DNA of 64,000 nucleotides from Nitzschia sp. DOCU1 (Eukaryota; Bacillariophyta; Bacillariophyceae; Bacillariales; Bacillariaceae): positions 62,001 to 126,000 of the forward strand of contig OX595993.1 of the NCBI GenBank assembly GCA_951394045.1. Reading direction: 5' to 3'. Below are positions 48,872-59,780 of the stretch, one piece after another. The translations under genes and the position numbers were made by a program. The notes beneath the pieces were generated by a model that was not told where the DNA came from, made no database searches, and was given only the letters and a program-made list of their open reading frames with translations. Within the stretch, counting starts at the first letter, position 1. Every line of letters begins with the position of its first letter.

Positions 48872-49378
48872 CCCCACCCCACCCGAGACGTTTGACCATC
48901 TGATGAAATGCTCCAATCCGTCTCTTTCTGCACCCAGCTGGACCAAGCCATACACAACTATTGTGAAACACGTCATGCACCTGCAGCTTTCTCCAAGTTG
49001 TTCTGGGACACAATGTCTATCTGGCTTCAGGGCGGCGACCTGACAGATCAGCATCCAGTTATTGGCCCAGCCCAAAAAGCAATCGGTTGGCAGCTCTTCC
49101 CTCAAGGGTTTCTAGCAATCAAGTTGCCCCACACCTTGGAGACAATGACTCATCAGCAAGCTATTTCCCGCCTTATTCAAGAAGCCCACGACCAATATTT
49201 CAATGACAGCGGCGATTCTTCTGATGACAGTGAGCTTGAATTTTTCATCGATTGCATTGAAACTGACCATACTCTGACATTCACAACGGCATCCTCCTAT
49301 CCTCAAGCTTTCATGGTTGGTTTGGTGAAAATAGTCTTGCAAGAAATGACAATATTCTGGCAGCTCCACCTCAACTAA
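48414..49378 (+). pseudogene. 3' fragment of a non-LTR retroelement (zinc-motif region), same family as 55.3-63.3 kb
   Basis: Plus-strand sequence DLNGHSVHGHYVTAIRRAAT, ARHHWT...TVDRTTFSS, LKLIHDKLPT and DCPHCPTPPETFDHLMKC matches, segment by segment, the region after RNase H in the larger element (LNLGGYTVTRRLE, ERFHWTEECFDTVDW, FLTNF, RCPSCHQPDETDDHIFQC). The CPxC...ET.DH...C motif is the zinc-binding region seen at the end of many reverse transcriptases. After it the frame shifts near 48915 and continues to 49378 with an acidic end. The first half is present twice because of the 805-bp duplication. Confidence 0.7.
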
Positions 49379-50577
49379 TTACACATACACGCAAAGTCCG
49401 CCAACTCGCCCGACAAGCATCAAGAGCTCATCACTCGGACCCGGATGCTCCACCACCAACGCCCCCATGTACTCCCTGAACATCATGACAAATATGTCTT
49501 TCCCAACCTCGATAAAAAGCTCAAGACCGCGACAACTGCTCAACTCACATTATACTTGCGGCAGTACCAGCCAGTCATCGTGGCCAGCATACGATCGGCT
49601 AGCAAGCGCACAAACACTGGACAGACTCTTCTCCCTGCAGTAATTGGCTTCACTCGGACTCCAAGAAACCCTATTTTATCCAACACACAGCACAATGATT
49701 TGGCTGGAGGGCCAAATCCTCATTATAAACACTCTTGCTTGCGATCTTCATCATCCCCAGGACAAAGATCCATCCAAGACTCCTTCCCCAGTCCCCCCAA
49801 ATAATTCCTCTTCTTTCTAACAACCCACACCTCCAACAACCCGACAACTTAAAACCCTTCCACCCCTCAGGTGTTACAGGTAGCAACCATAGCTCTGAAG
49901 TGGCTGTGCCCCGGCACACCACTATAACAATAAATTAATTTGATATTGATATCAAGAATAAGCTTTTACAGAAAGAAGATAGAATTGAAATTATGGGGGT
50001 GTGCATTTGCCGGTCCTCTCCATGGTGTAGTTGGTATTCTTCATAAGCTTTAAGCAGATATTATCTCCATATTACTCATCAAGGAGATTATTGGCATGAT
50101 TTTCTTGAGCTGAGACGACATACCCTGAATTGGGGAGTAGTGATTGCCGAACCAAGAACAAACGAGTTTGCTTCTTTGGGTCCACCAAATAAACCAAGAT
50201 TAGCTGCATTTGTCAGGTTAGAGAGTGATCGCCATATTTTTTATTATTTTCGGTAAACTTTTTGTTGCATTTGGGCACAGCAACTTGATGCAGAGAATCA
50301 TGCATAATACTTTACAGGCCACAACCCAGATGTGCTGCTGCATTTACCAGCCCATGCTCAGGGCCTGCTGGGCCTTATTGTCACAAAGGGAAGGGCAATT
50401 GCGAGAAAGCTGAGTGATCGTGCGTTCAAAGATGTCACCACGAATACCTCATTCCAGTCTTGTAGTGACAAACTTGCAATTCTATGGCATAATATCATGG
50501 CACAAACATTGTCCTAACTTCAAGTTGTTTCATTTTTTTCTCCTTCTATGACTTAAGAGGAGTTTTGACAAGCCTAT
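49379..50577. other. Decayed 3' remainder of the retroelement fragment and anonymous sequence
   Basis: 49445-49804 still reads basic protein-like sequence (LYLRQYQPVIVASIRSASKR), plausibly the end of the retroelement ORF. From 49940 to 50577 I see no supported gene. Confidence 0.4.
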
Positions 50578-50871
50578 TTACAAAGGTTGCTCCCTACTTT
50601 CTGCATACAGAAGCCACTTTGTATATGGATCACTTGTTACTACTTCCATGTGGTTGCTTCTAGCGGCTGTTCTACGACCACTAATTTGTTGCCTTTCTGC
50701 ATTCTTCAGCAGACCTCTTCCATTGAAGTAGCCCCTCTTATGATTGTTATCAAGCTTGATCTTGCAGCTCAAGAATTCGTCCAGGTCATCCTCTACTTTG
50801 GGAGTGAATCCTTTCCCTTTCAGTTGCTTGAGAGTCAGGAATGTCTGCTTGACTCTATATGTACATTGCAA
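50578..50871 (-). pseudogene. Copia reverse transcriptase fragment
   Basis: The minus-strand frame contains GFTPKVEDDLDEFLSCKI, matching the K.ED.L.DYLSC.I segment near the end of Copia RT in diatom elements, and GRGLLKN where that family has a Q..LI.. sequence. Only about 60 recognisable residues survive. Confidence 0.5.
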
Positions 50872-51090
50872 TTATAACTATCAACTGCAACTCACAAATT
50901 ACTTTCTTGAAAAGTGGTGGAAAACTGAAGGACTACATCTCGATTCACAGTATTTTCATCAGCAAACACCTATTCAGCAAGGACAAAGTAGAAGATCTAC
51001 AAATTGGCTTCATCACAAATGGCTTCATTGCAAACGTTCATGTTATTGCAAATGGCTTCATCACAAACGTTTATGTTACCTTGCTAGAGG

Positions 51091-51648
51091 TCACTGCCAA
51101 CCTGTTAGCGACTTGTGGGGCTTCTGAATTGGGCAATGGACCCCATCGACACTGATGATAAACAGTTCATCATGATTTTTGTTGTCTTGTTCATTACCTT
51201 TCTTTCCTTTAAGGCCACGACCACAAAAGGTGTAGTTCCACACTCCCTTGAGTGCCGTCTTCTTGCACAAATCATTGAATCCAGCAAGTTCAATCTTTGT
51301 GGGATATTTTTTTAAGAAGTAGAAAGCCTCCAAGAGATGGGAAGGGTCAGGATTTGGGATTGTTAGGTCCTCAAGAGTAGGATCGTGAATGGCAAGGAAC
51401 TCTTGTTTTAAAGTCTTCGGGCAGGCATAGTACTTATCCTTGATCCAGTCGCTTTTGGCATTTTTGTTGCCTTGAATCCTCTTCATGCTGAATCCAGCAA
51501 ATTTCAGGCCAACAAGAAGGAAATCTCTCTTTGAAAATGTCAACAATACCATTTTGCTTTTGCTTGATTTGGCCTGAAATTTATGAGAAGAATCAAAGAA
51601 GAAGAGGTGATGGCCATCACACTTGGGACCGCTCGCCAACCTTGGCAC
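51091..51648 (-). pseudogene. Harbinger/PIF-like transposase fragment
   Basis: 185 residues on the minus strand. It has a basic helix region (KMVLLTFSKRDFLLVGLKF), FNDLCKKTALKGVWNYTFCGRG, and ELFIISVDGVHCPIQKPHKSL. The last is like the first catalytic strand (SVDG.HCP..EP) of DDE transposases of the PIF/Harbinger type. The rest of the catalytic core is missing. Confidence 0.5.
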
Positions 51649-51839
51649 GTTTCATCGATGATTCATTCAATGGGCGTGTCTACATTTCAGTTTGTCTCAT
51701 TTTTATCAAGACAAATTTGTTTTGAGAGGTGCCCTTAGTAATATTAAATTCAACAATGAGTGGTGGACAATTCAGCAAAAACACGATACAACGGAAGGTG
51801 GAGAAAAGAGTTCAACTTTTTCTTAAGCATTGATGCTGG

Positions 51840-52400
51840 CACACTTGTATTTTTCACCACGGACATAGTCCACACAAACAGAAGCATAACCATCAATGGG
51901 AATGCCCATCATTCGTAATTTGTACAGCAGGGCCTCCAACAATTCAAACCCAGTTTTCAATGCCATGAACTTGTTTCAACACTGTTCTGCTTCTTACTGT
52001 ACAAAACAATTGGTGCTCTGTTTAGAAAGATTAAAACCCCTGTATGTGACTGACAAGTAACAAGGTTAGCAGCATGTGAAGCATCCACAAACACTGTAAT
52101 TACCACTGGTTTTCCCAATGGCTCAGGAGCATCCGGTGGACATTCATCTTTGGCCCATGGATAAAACTCTGACCAATCACACATTGGGAGCTCCTCCCAT
52201 TCCATGTACACATCATCCATGACAATCTTTGAGCGATCATGGGATTTGCAATAAGCAAACATATGCAAGACAGCATCCAAATGCTCCATTCTTGGACATG
52301 CGTTGTAAGCTGACAACATTGAAACTTCTCCACAAATATCAATTCTTCCCAATTCAACAATCCATCATAATTTGTACGGAGCTTGGCCTTCCGTCTATGG
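51840..52400 (-). pseudogene. Copia RNase H fragment
   Basis: Minus-strand frame 52352-51957 reads SMLSAYNACPRMEHLDAVLH, FAYCKSHDRSKIVMDD, VITVFVDASHAANLVTCQSH and APIVLYSKKQNSVETSS. These are the ordered motifs of Copia RNase H including the catalytic Asp. A frameshift then leads to KFMALKTGFELLEALLYKLRMMGIPIDG down to about 51840. It lies before, not after, the RT fragment at 50578, so these are scattered pieces and not one element. Confidence 0.75.
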
Positions 52401-52740
52401 TTCGGCACAGCATAGGTTAATGTTGTTACCACGTTGAGGGTAATAACCACACGGAGGATTAAGTCGCTGCCACGTGGAAGCGTATAAGTGGTAGCAGGTG
52501 TGGCCGGCAAAGATTCTTAGTGTCCGTCGAAGCAGATTCCGTCTGCAGCTTCAACAGAAAGGATTGTGATTGGAAGACAAAAGATTGAAGTTAATACAGC
52601 ACAAATAATATATAAATGGAAGTGTGTAAAAAGATTGGTTGTTGCTCCTGAAGAAGATGTTTGCAGGAAAATACAAGATTTGTGAGTTTTAGCGTGTAAA
52701 GGTTGCGATAGAAAGAAGAACGCAAAGATTTGTTGCAGCT

Positions 52741-54328
52741 TTGAAATCAAGAGAAACCATGGAGGATGCTGATGATGCACTGAAGGAGTTTTATGCTCAG
52801 AATAACCCAAAGTCGGAGGAGAAGTCAAAGGATGCAGCAAAGACTGAGAAGGCGGAAAAGTTGCTAAGGGAAGCATTTGAAAGGGCTAATCGGTATGATT
52901 TTGGGAGAGATGTGATGATGAAAGATGGAGTACCAAGTCTGCTTGAGGCGGAATCAGCAAAATGGATGACGTATGATGGACTTGTTGAGAAGGTAAAGCA
53001 AGTGCGTGAGGGAGCCAGGGTTGTGCGCAGTGATCCAATTGATTTTCCAGAGTATTTGCATGAGGAGCGGCGAATGCTCGAAGGTGTGCAGATGTTCAAT
53101 CATTGGATGGTTGATATTCTGTAGGTTTGGGGAAATCAACAACTTTTGGTCGGCTATTGGCTATTACCATCTTTACAGGTAAGCAAAAGAGGATTGATGT
53201 GGAAATAGTATGAAGAGAAACTAATGCGGCGTTGAAGATTATCTTCTAAACAAGAATGAGAAGGGTGAAGTTGATTTTGATCAGGACTTGATTGTCATGA
53301 AATTGTTGGAAAACTCTGTTGTGACTGATGAGGAGAATGTGAAAGGAGATCCGGACATGTGGTGCAAAGGAGTTTTCGGAGAGCTGTTTGAGTTGAATTC
53401 TGGATTGTTCAAAAAACGTGACATGTGGAGTCAGTTTGAGAATGCTTTGCGGAAGGATGGAGGGAAGGCTTTGCCAAAGAATGGAGGGAAGGATATGTCT
53501 GGGGTGGAGGAGATGTTGTTGCTTTGGTACTTGGCGTTTACGAATGTTGTGGATACGAATGGATCAATCAAGTTTCAGATGTAAGTGACTGAGGGAGATG
53601 TATGCAACCTTGTAGCAATCGTCCCACATTTAAAGTTCTTTCAAACGAGGATCAATACTACCCCATGTTGAAGCAGTTAGGGTTTGTGCTGGCGTCGGCT
53701 TGTCCCAACAAAAGTCTGGTAGGAATCCAGGAGTTGTTCAAAATTTGCAATAACCAGAAGCATTTTTTGAACCATAACCTGCAAGCGAGACGAGGAAAAG
53801 CAAGATTAAAGCCATGGTATTCAAACAGTGTCGATTTTGTTGGTACACTGTGCTTTGCTGCCGTTGATGAACCATATGGAAAGGAAGAAAGGTGATAAAG
53901 TGTTCTACAACAATCCAAAGATTGAGATGGTTCGATTGCAGCATCTGTCCAAGGGCAAGAACATCATGTCAAAGATAGGGTACCACATTGCGGTACGCAA
54001 TTGGTTGCAAGATTGCAACAAAGAGAAGATTCTTCATATGCGAGGTGATTCAAAACCATATTCTCGTGCCATGAAAGTAAAAGCCGGAACGGCGGTGGAT
54101 GGACAATTGGTTTCTGAAATAAAGACGGGCATTTTGGAGTTGAAAGAGATGGTGAATGTTTCGAAGGAGAAGGTGGAGGCAGTTCATGTCGAAATGAAGG
54201 CAGACAATGTTGAATTCAAGAAAGTTGTAATTGTTCTTGCGGAGAGAATTAATACTTTGACAATCTGTTGGAAAGTTGGATACGAAAGTTTCTTTCTTAC
54301 AGAAGCTTGTGGAATCGAGCGTTTCTGA
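52741..54328 (+). CDS. Possible multi-exon ORFan gene (uncertain structure)
   Basis: Consecutive plus-strand open pieces at 52741-53124 (or ATG 52759), 53288-53584, 53602-53895 and 53828-54328 have consistent Glu/Lys/Val-rich composition without repeats or transposon motifs. Landmarks: KAEKLLREAFERANRYDFGRD, MWCKGVFGELFELNSGLFKK, LKQLGFVLASACPNKSL, IGYHIAVRNWLQDCNKEKI, then a coiled-coil-like segment (SKEKVEAVHVEMKAD). Between them are GT...AG candidates (for example GTAGGT near 53122 and TTTACAG near 53178), but I cannot fix the exons. It may be a real spliced gene or a decaying one. Function unknown. Confidence 0.4.
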
Positions 54329-54710
54329 GGAGAACATGAAAAGATTCTGTACATGTTGGAGTTTGATGGTTGAAGTCGAATTAAGTAAGTTTGATGGTTG
54401 AAGCCGAATTACCGGAACTCTCTAACATTTTGAAGTGTTCATAGCAAGGTGCTTTTTAACATTGAGAAAGCAGCACAAAATAAGCCACTGGAAGTTATGA
54501 AATATTATGGAAAATAATATGATTGAATAGGTAATGGCAGGCGGTCATCAGCGTGAAGGGTTGGAGGAGAATGCTTTGTATGAAAGTTTGAGAACAGAAC
54601 ATTGGGTAGTTGTTTTGAAGGACAAGGAAAAAGAGCGCTTTACAATTGAAGACAACACGCCGAAGGCAACTTTGGTAGTAGCGGAATAGATTAAGGAGCC
54701 CGTGGCAAAG

Positions 54711-54818
54711 GCACACAGCAAGCCGAAGATTGACTTGAATGTTGGCTATCAGAAGCGAGGGTCGGCACACAGCAAGCAGAAGATTGACTTGAATGTTGGC
54801 TATCAGAAGCGAGGGTCA
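54711..54818 (+). repeat. Two tandem 54-bp units encoding an 18-residue repeat
   Basis: Units 54711-54764 and 54765-54818 encode AHSKPKIDLNVGYQKRGS and AHSKQKIDLNVGYQKRGS in frame. The frame is open from about 54690 to a stop near 54869. Confidence 0.8.
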
Positions 54819-54865
54819 GCCTTTATCAGTAAGTCCAAGGGGAAGTGCAAATTTGTGCGTAATTT

Positions 54866-55300
54866 TTGACTAACCCTCATTGGAAATTGTCAGTCGGCAG
54901 TCCAACTATCAACCCTACTGCTGCGATTGAGAATGTTGAGAATGAAAAAGCGAAAGGAAGCCCCAAGACCGCTGCTGCGAAGAATTCCATGTTGAACTTC
55001 CATGATAGTAGTCCCAGCATTGGGTCCAAGGGAAAAGATGGTGGTGAAGATGATGAGCAAAAGTTTCCTGCCAAGGATTTCTTGTTGAATTTCCGACTCA
55101 AGGCGAAAGATGGTGGTGTTGATGATGAAAAAGCAGCAGCTGTCGGAACTAGGGTGGGTAAAGGAATGGACAAGGTGGTCTCTTTTCTCAATCTTGTCAA
55201 AACCAATGATGATGATGGAGAGAAGAAAAGTCGCCCCAAGCGCAAAACTGTTGAAAAGAAGGGGCTTAGTTTGAGCAGAAAGAAGGATCGAAATGTGTAA
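54866..55300 (+). CDS. Lys/Glu-rich ORF of unknown function
   Basis: 144 residues ending at 55300. The nominal start codon is not ATG, so it is probably a downstream exon of the preceding ORFan gene. It contains a diverged internal duplication (NFHDSSPSIGSKGKDGGEDDE and NFRLKAKDGGVDDE) and a basic C-terminus (KSRPKRKTVEKKGLSLSRKK), suggesting a nuclear protein. No family recognised. The non-LTR element begins about 40 bp downstream. Confidence 0.35.
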   Translation: MTNPHWKLSVGSPTINPTAAIENVENEKAKGSPKTAAAKNSMLNFHDSSPSIGSKGKDGGEDDEQKFPAKDFLLNFRLKAKDGGVDDEKAAAVGTRVGKGMDKVVSFLNLVKTNDDDGEKKSRPKRKTVEKKGLSLSRKKDRNV

Positions 55301-55309
55301 AAACAGCAA

Positions 55310-55338
55310 TTGGTGACTATTTGATGTAAAGAGTGTTC
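55310..55338. repeat. 29-bp direct repeat flanking the non-LTR element (left)
   Basis: Starts TTGGTGACTATTTGATG and ends AGAGTGTTC; exact copy at 63308-63336, extended by TAT after one mismatch. It brackets all recognised parts of the element, so it is read as the target-site duplication. A partial local copy of the left half recurs at about 55341-55372. Confidence 0.7.
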
Positions 55339-55453
55339 ATATGTAAAAACAGCAATTGGCGACTATTTAGAATTCTTCGATCGAAAACTTCGATAAGGCT
55401 AAATTTTTAGCAGTAGAATTCTCAACTCGTCCCCTACGCAACTTTTTTCCACC

Positions 55454-57353
55454 ATGACGGGAACTTTGGCTCCCGTTTCCAACATTCCTGGAGCACCTAC
55501 GCCGGTGACTCCCTCTGCAAAGACGATGACGACCCCCGCGGTATGCAGTATCATGAAAACCCGAGCTTCAACGGCTGTTTAACAAGCTCAGGAGGGGAAA
55601 ACTACGTTTACGCTTGAAATGCGTGTTAACGCTGAACAATCAGCTTCGCTGTTCAATATGGCAAGTACTCATCTAGAATTCATGAAAAAGATGACTAACA
55701 TGGTTAAAGGAGAGGTGTACTTCGTCCTGAACAACGAAATGGCAGATCCCAAGCCAGCGCCTTTCTCGAAGATCGAAGACTTCCCACAAACAGAGGCTGA
55801 ACATCGAGCATTTTTTCACCGAAAGGAGACCACGCTTCGAAGCACCAAACAGCTATCGATCAAAATTATCCATTGTGTAATCACTGAAGACAACATGGCG
55901 TCTGAAAAGAAAAAGCTCATGCCTTGGCTTCATGCCAATCGCATCTGGATGAGCGGTGAGACGCTAAAAAACGAGGAAATTTTGGTTATTGCATGGGCAA
56001 GTGCTGCGCACGCAGATATGATTCACAAACCTACGCTGACTCAAAAAATGAATGCGGCGATCGCCAAGATTCAACTAACTTCCGAGCAAAAACAGCAAGC
56101 TAAACAGCTTGGTCTCGCCGATGGGGTCCTTCCCGAAGTCTTTGCTACGAAGCGCCTGATCCAATTCGGCAATGGCACTCAAAGAGTCAGTTCTGAAGTG
56201 GTGGCAGTTTGTTGCATCCACAAACATAGCGAGTTTGCTAAGAATTTGTTGATGGAAGTTCCCTCCGAAGATATCGGCTTCGAACTCATTCCCATTGGGT
56301 TCCATCTACTAGCCAGCTCTGAAAAGTATCGGGAGTTCCTCATGCGGAATAACGATGTGACTCTCAATCTGCGTGGTATCACTGTGGTCAACGTCCATCC
56401 GTCCGTCTGGGAAATGCCGTGGCCGACGGACAGCAACATGGCTTCTAACTTCAATGGCACGATATTTCACCAATTTGGATATCATCGACTCCATTCAACC
56501 GACTGATAATACCACAAAGAAAGGACGCTGGATTGTTATAGTGGAAGACGAGCATTTCGACCAAGCTCAAGCCTTGCTTCCTACATTCTTTCAGGACAAA
56601 TTTCCACAGATTGTCGACAGGTCGTACCTGGATTATTACGGAGCTTATCCTCGGTTGACGTTTGCTGCACCAGGGGTTGGACACTCGATGCAGAATAAAG
56701 TGCAGTCGCTGCGCCAAATCCTCCGTCAGGCTGTGCAACCTTCAAACAACGTTGGTCTTCCGCCCATTACGGAAAATGCTTGGAATCGTCGTCCACGCAT
56801 GGTCTTTGACTTGACCGGAGTCCAGACTCCCCCGCCAGCGATGTCTCGCCCTACACCTGCAAATAACCAACCTCCTCGGGCGCCCAGGGATGGCAGTGTT
56901 TCTCGCTCGGTTCCGGAAAATGGCTCTGAATCTGTGGCGGGTGATTCGGTAGGTCAGTCCGTTCCCAAGACAGTTCAATCGCAGGATTTGACTACGGATT
57001 TGACTACAGTGGTCAGTTATTTGGATACAGTCTTGTCGCGCCAAGAAGAACAAAACAAACGCATGATGGAATTTATGGCCCAAACTCAGCAGGCCCAGGC
57101 GCAAAAGCAACAAGTCCAAGTCCAACAGACCCAGATGTTAGCGCAGTTGTTCACTCACATCATGGGAGCCCAAGGCGCTTCGCCTCCTCCGGCAAAATGT
57201 CCCACCACAGCCATGGCAGTGGACCGTCACCAAGACAGCAGCACTCCAGGAGATGCCCAGATGGGGGATGCCCCGACTCAAGTCTATGGTATGGAGGGAC
57301 CCGGTATCGCTGGGTTCACTCCCTTTACTCAAGCACACCATCAAGATGAATAG
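55454..57353 (+). pseudogene. ORF1 (Gag-like) of the non-LTR element, one stop and one frameshift
   Basis: A likely start is ACCATG at 55454 (MTGTLAPVSNIPGAPTP). An in-frame TAA at 55580-55582 interrupts it and the frame then runs open from 55619 to about 56460. At 56460 the protein passes to another frame (NFNGT then RYFTNLDIIDSIQP) and continues to 57353. The middle is helix-rich (ASTHLEFMKKMTNMVKGEVY, WIVIVEDEHFDQAQALLPTF). The C-terminal third is low-complexity with a Gln-rich coiled-coil segment (TQQAQAQKQQVQVQQTQM). No zinc knuckle is seen. ORF1 proteins of non-LTR elements bind the element RNA; that role is inferred from position. Confidence 0.65.
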
Positions 57354-59745
57354 CCCCACGCGCGACCCCCCTCCACGACCTCCTCATCACCATCATCAAG
57401 CACAACGGCACATCAAATTTCATGCATCTCCGAGTCTTCCACCTCCCACTCCACGCACCATCACTCGAAATGTATCCCGCAATCCGACTTTCGTATCTCC
57501 TGAAAATCTCAAAACAAATGATCTGGACAATCTCCTATCTCTCGACGACAATGGAAAAATGTGCACTGCTCTGGATTCTAACCCCTGGCATGAACAAGCG
57601 ATCCGTCTGTATTTCCAGAACATCAATGGAGTCCGCCTGGGAAATAATGGCGTCGATATCGGTGATCTATTTCTCCCAATGAATGAAATTCGGGCAGATG
57701 TTTTCGGCTTTGCTGAAACTAAGATAAATTCACAACATCAAGCTACCAAGGAACTGTTCTACCGTTATAAACGGTCTATTTGGGATCATTGTAAACTTCA
57801 ATTTGGCCACTCGTCGATTCCGTTCGATGGACCCGACAAGCCAGGTGGATTGCTACTTGGGGTGACAGGATGTCTTGTGGGACGCGTTCGAAACCAATAT
57901 TCGGATTCATATGGGCGCTGGTGTGGCATGAGCTTAATGGGCCGAGATAACCGTGAGGTGCATATCATCGTTGCATACCAGGTGGTACAAAAATCGGGTA
58001 TCCACAGAGACCAAACTTCGTACGAGCAACAACGCTCTTGTCTATGCCAAGCTGGCCATCGCGAACCAAATCCTCGATTGTTCTTTGTCTGCGATTTATC
58101 GGCCCACGTCAAAAATCTCAGAGAGTGACAATGCGATATTATTCTGATGGGCGACTTTAACGAAGAAACTGGCGAGGACGTTCATGGTTTGCAGACAATC
58201 CTCGATGCTGGGCAACTGACGGATGCCCACGTATATCGTCATGGCCTTGACTGTGAGACGCCTACCTACGCACGCGGTACCAAGTGTGTGGACTACGTCT
58301 TTGTTTCCACTCGATTGCTCGCACATATCAAGGCAAGCGGTACAGAGCCTTTCAACCACCGGATATTTTCTGATCACCCTGGACTCTTTGTTGATTTGTT
58401 ACTTCCCGGCATCTTCGACCGAGAACCAGTTCCCATTGCTAACCCTCCCACACGATTCGTTCGGACCGATGTTCCCTCCCTGTTGGTCAAATATGTCATG
58501 GCCCTTGATGAATACTGCCAATTGCATCGAGTATACGAAGGCGCAAAAGCACTCCTTCAGTCGGATGGCGCCGACGCGTCTCTTGCGGAAAAAGTGGAAC
58601 GTGATCTACTTCGAGGAATGCTCCAAGCAGAACTCAAATGCAAATATTATCGTCGAATTCCGTGGACGACCGATGTCCATGCTACCATGACCCATTTATA
58701 CATCCTGAAGAGCCGTCTGTCTGAAATGCTGACAGGGTGGGACATGTCTGCACAACTCCGGAAAAAGCAGGATACTCTCGACGCTCCCGTGGAAGTTCCT
58801 ACTACCTACGTGGATACAGTGAAAGCCATTCGCAAGGTCCGACGTCAATGCCGATTGGCTGCTCGTGCTGCCCGAACCAAACAAACCGAATACCATCAAC
58901 TTCGTATCAACGCTCTTAAGAAGGCCCATCCGGATAGGGACCCCACTAAGGTCGAGGCGCAATACTACAAAGCCCAAGAATTAAAAACCATGTATCAACG
59001 AATTCCTTCATTGAATCCTCGGACGTCCAGTGGCATCACCACTCTCAAGGTTCCTCGTGACCCGACCGTTGACCCGAAGACAGTGCCTCGCGACGAGCCA
59101 TCTAAGTGGAAGCTCTTACAAGACCCGGCTGAAATCGAAGCCACGCTATTAAAACGGAATCTTGAACATTTTGGTCAAGCACACAACACTCCCCTGGCGC
59201 AGCCTAAGGTAGTGGAAGCTATTGGCTGGGGAGCTCAGACTCCCATTGCCAACGCGATCTTGGACGGAACTTTCGATGTCTCCACGTTGACGGACAACAA
59301 ACAAGCCCAGAATATCCTACGTGCCTGCAAACGACGAACTCCTGAACGTGAACATCTGTTAGAGTTAGCAGATCTGGTGAAGAAATTCAAACTGTGGGAT
59401 GAAAGGACTACCACCTCGCCATCAGGCAGACATCTCAGCCACTATCACGCATTGTTCCGGCCATCGGGTCTCGACCCTGCGGTGGACTTGACACAATTCG
59501 AATCCTTTCTCGACGCGCGCCGTGCAATTTGGGAGACACACTTTTCCACCTTGAAATACGCGGAGAAAACGGGATACTGCTTCGATCTTTGGAAGACAGT
59601 GGTTACTGCTATGCTGGAGAAAAAACCAGGGAATCCATACCTCCATCGTTTGTGGGTAATCCATCTGTATGAGGCCACGCTTAATGCATTCTTCGGTATT
59701 AAATTTCGTAATCTGCTGCACCATGCTGAAGGCAAACATTTCTAG
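57346..59745 (+). pseudogene. ORF2 N-terminal part: APE-type endonuclease and linker
   Basis: ATG at 57346 lies inside the ORF1 stop (ATGAATAG overlap). After a His/Pro-rich leader the endonuclease starts: LYFQNINGVRLG (Asn motif), FGFAETKIN (catalytic Glu), GGLLLGVTG, then IILMGDFNEETG (GDFN) and VDYVFVSTRLL...FSDHPGLFVDL (SDH), all in APE-family order. A single TGA at 58126-58128, in the same frame, splits the domain just before GDFN. A ~400-residue linker rich in basic helices leads to the stop at 59745, where the frame changes to the RT. These nucleases nick target DNA to prime reverse transcription. Confidence 0.8.
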
Positions 59746-59780
59746 ATCCAATTCTGATCGAGATTCTACAGTACGATTAC

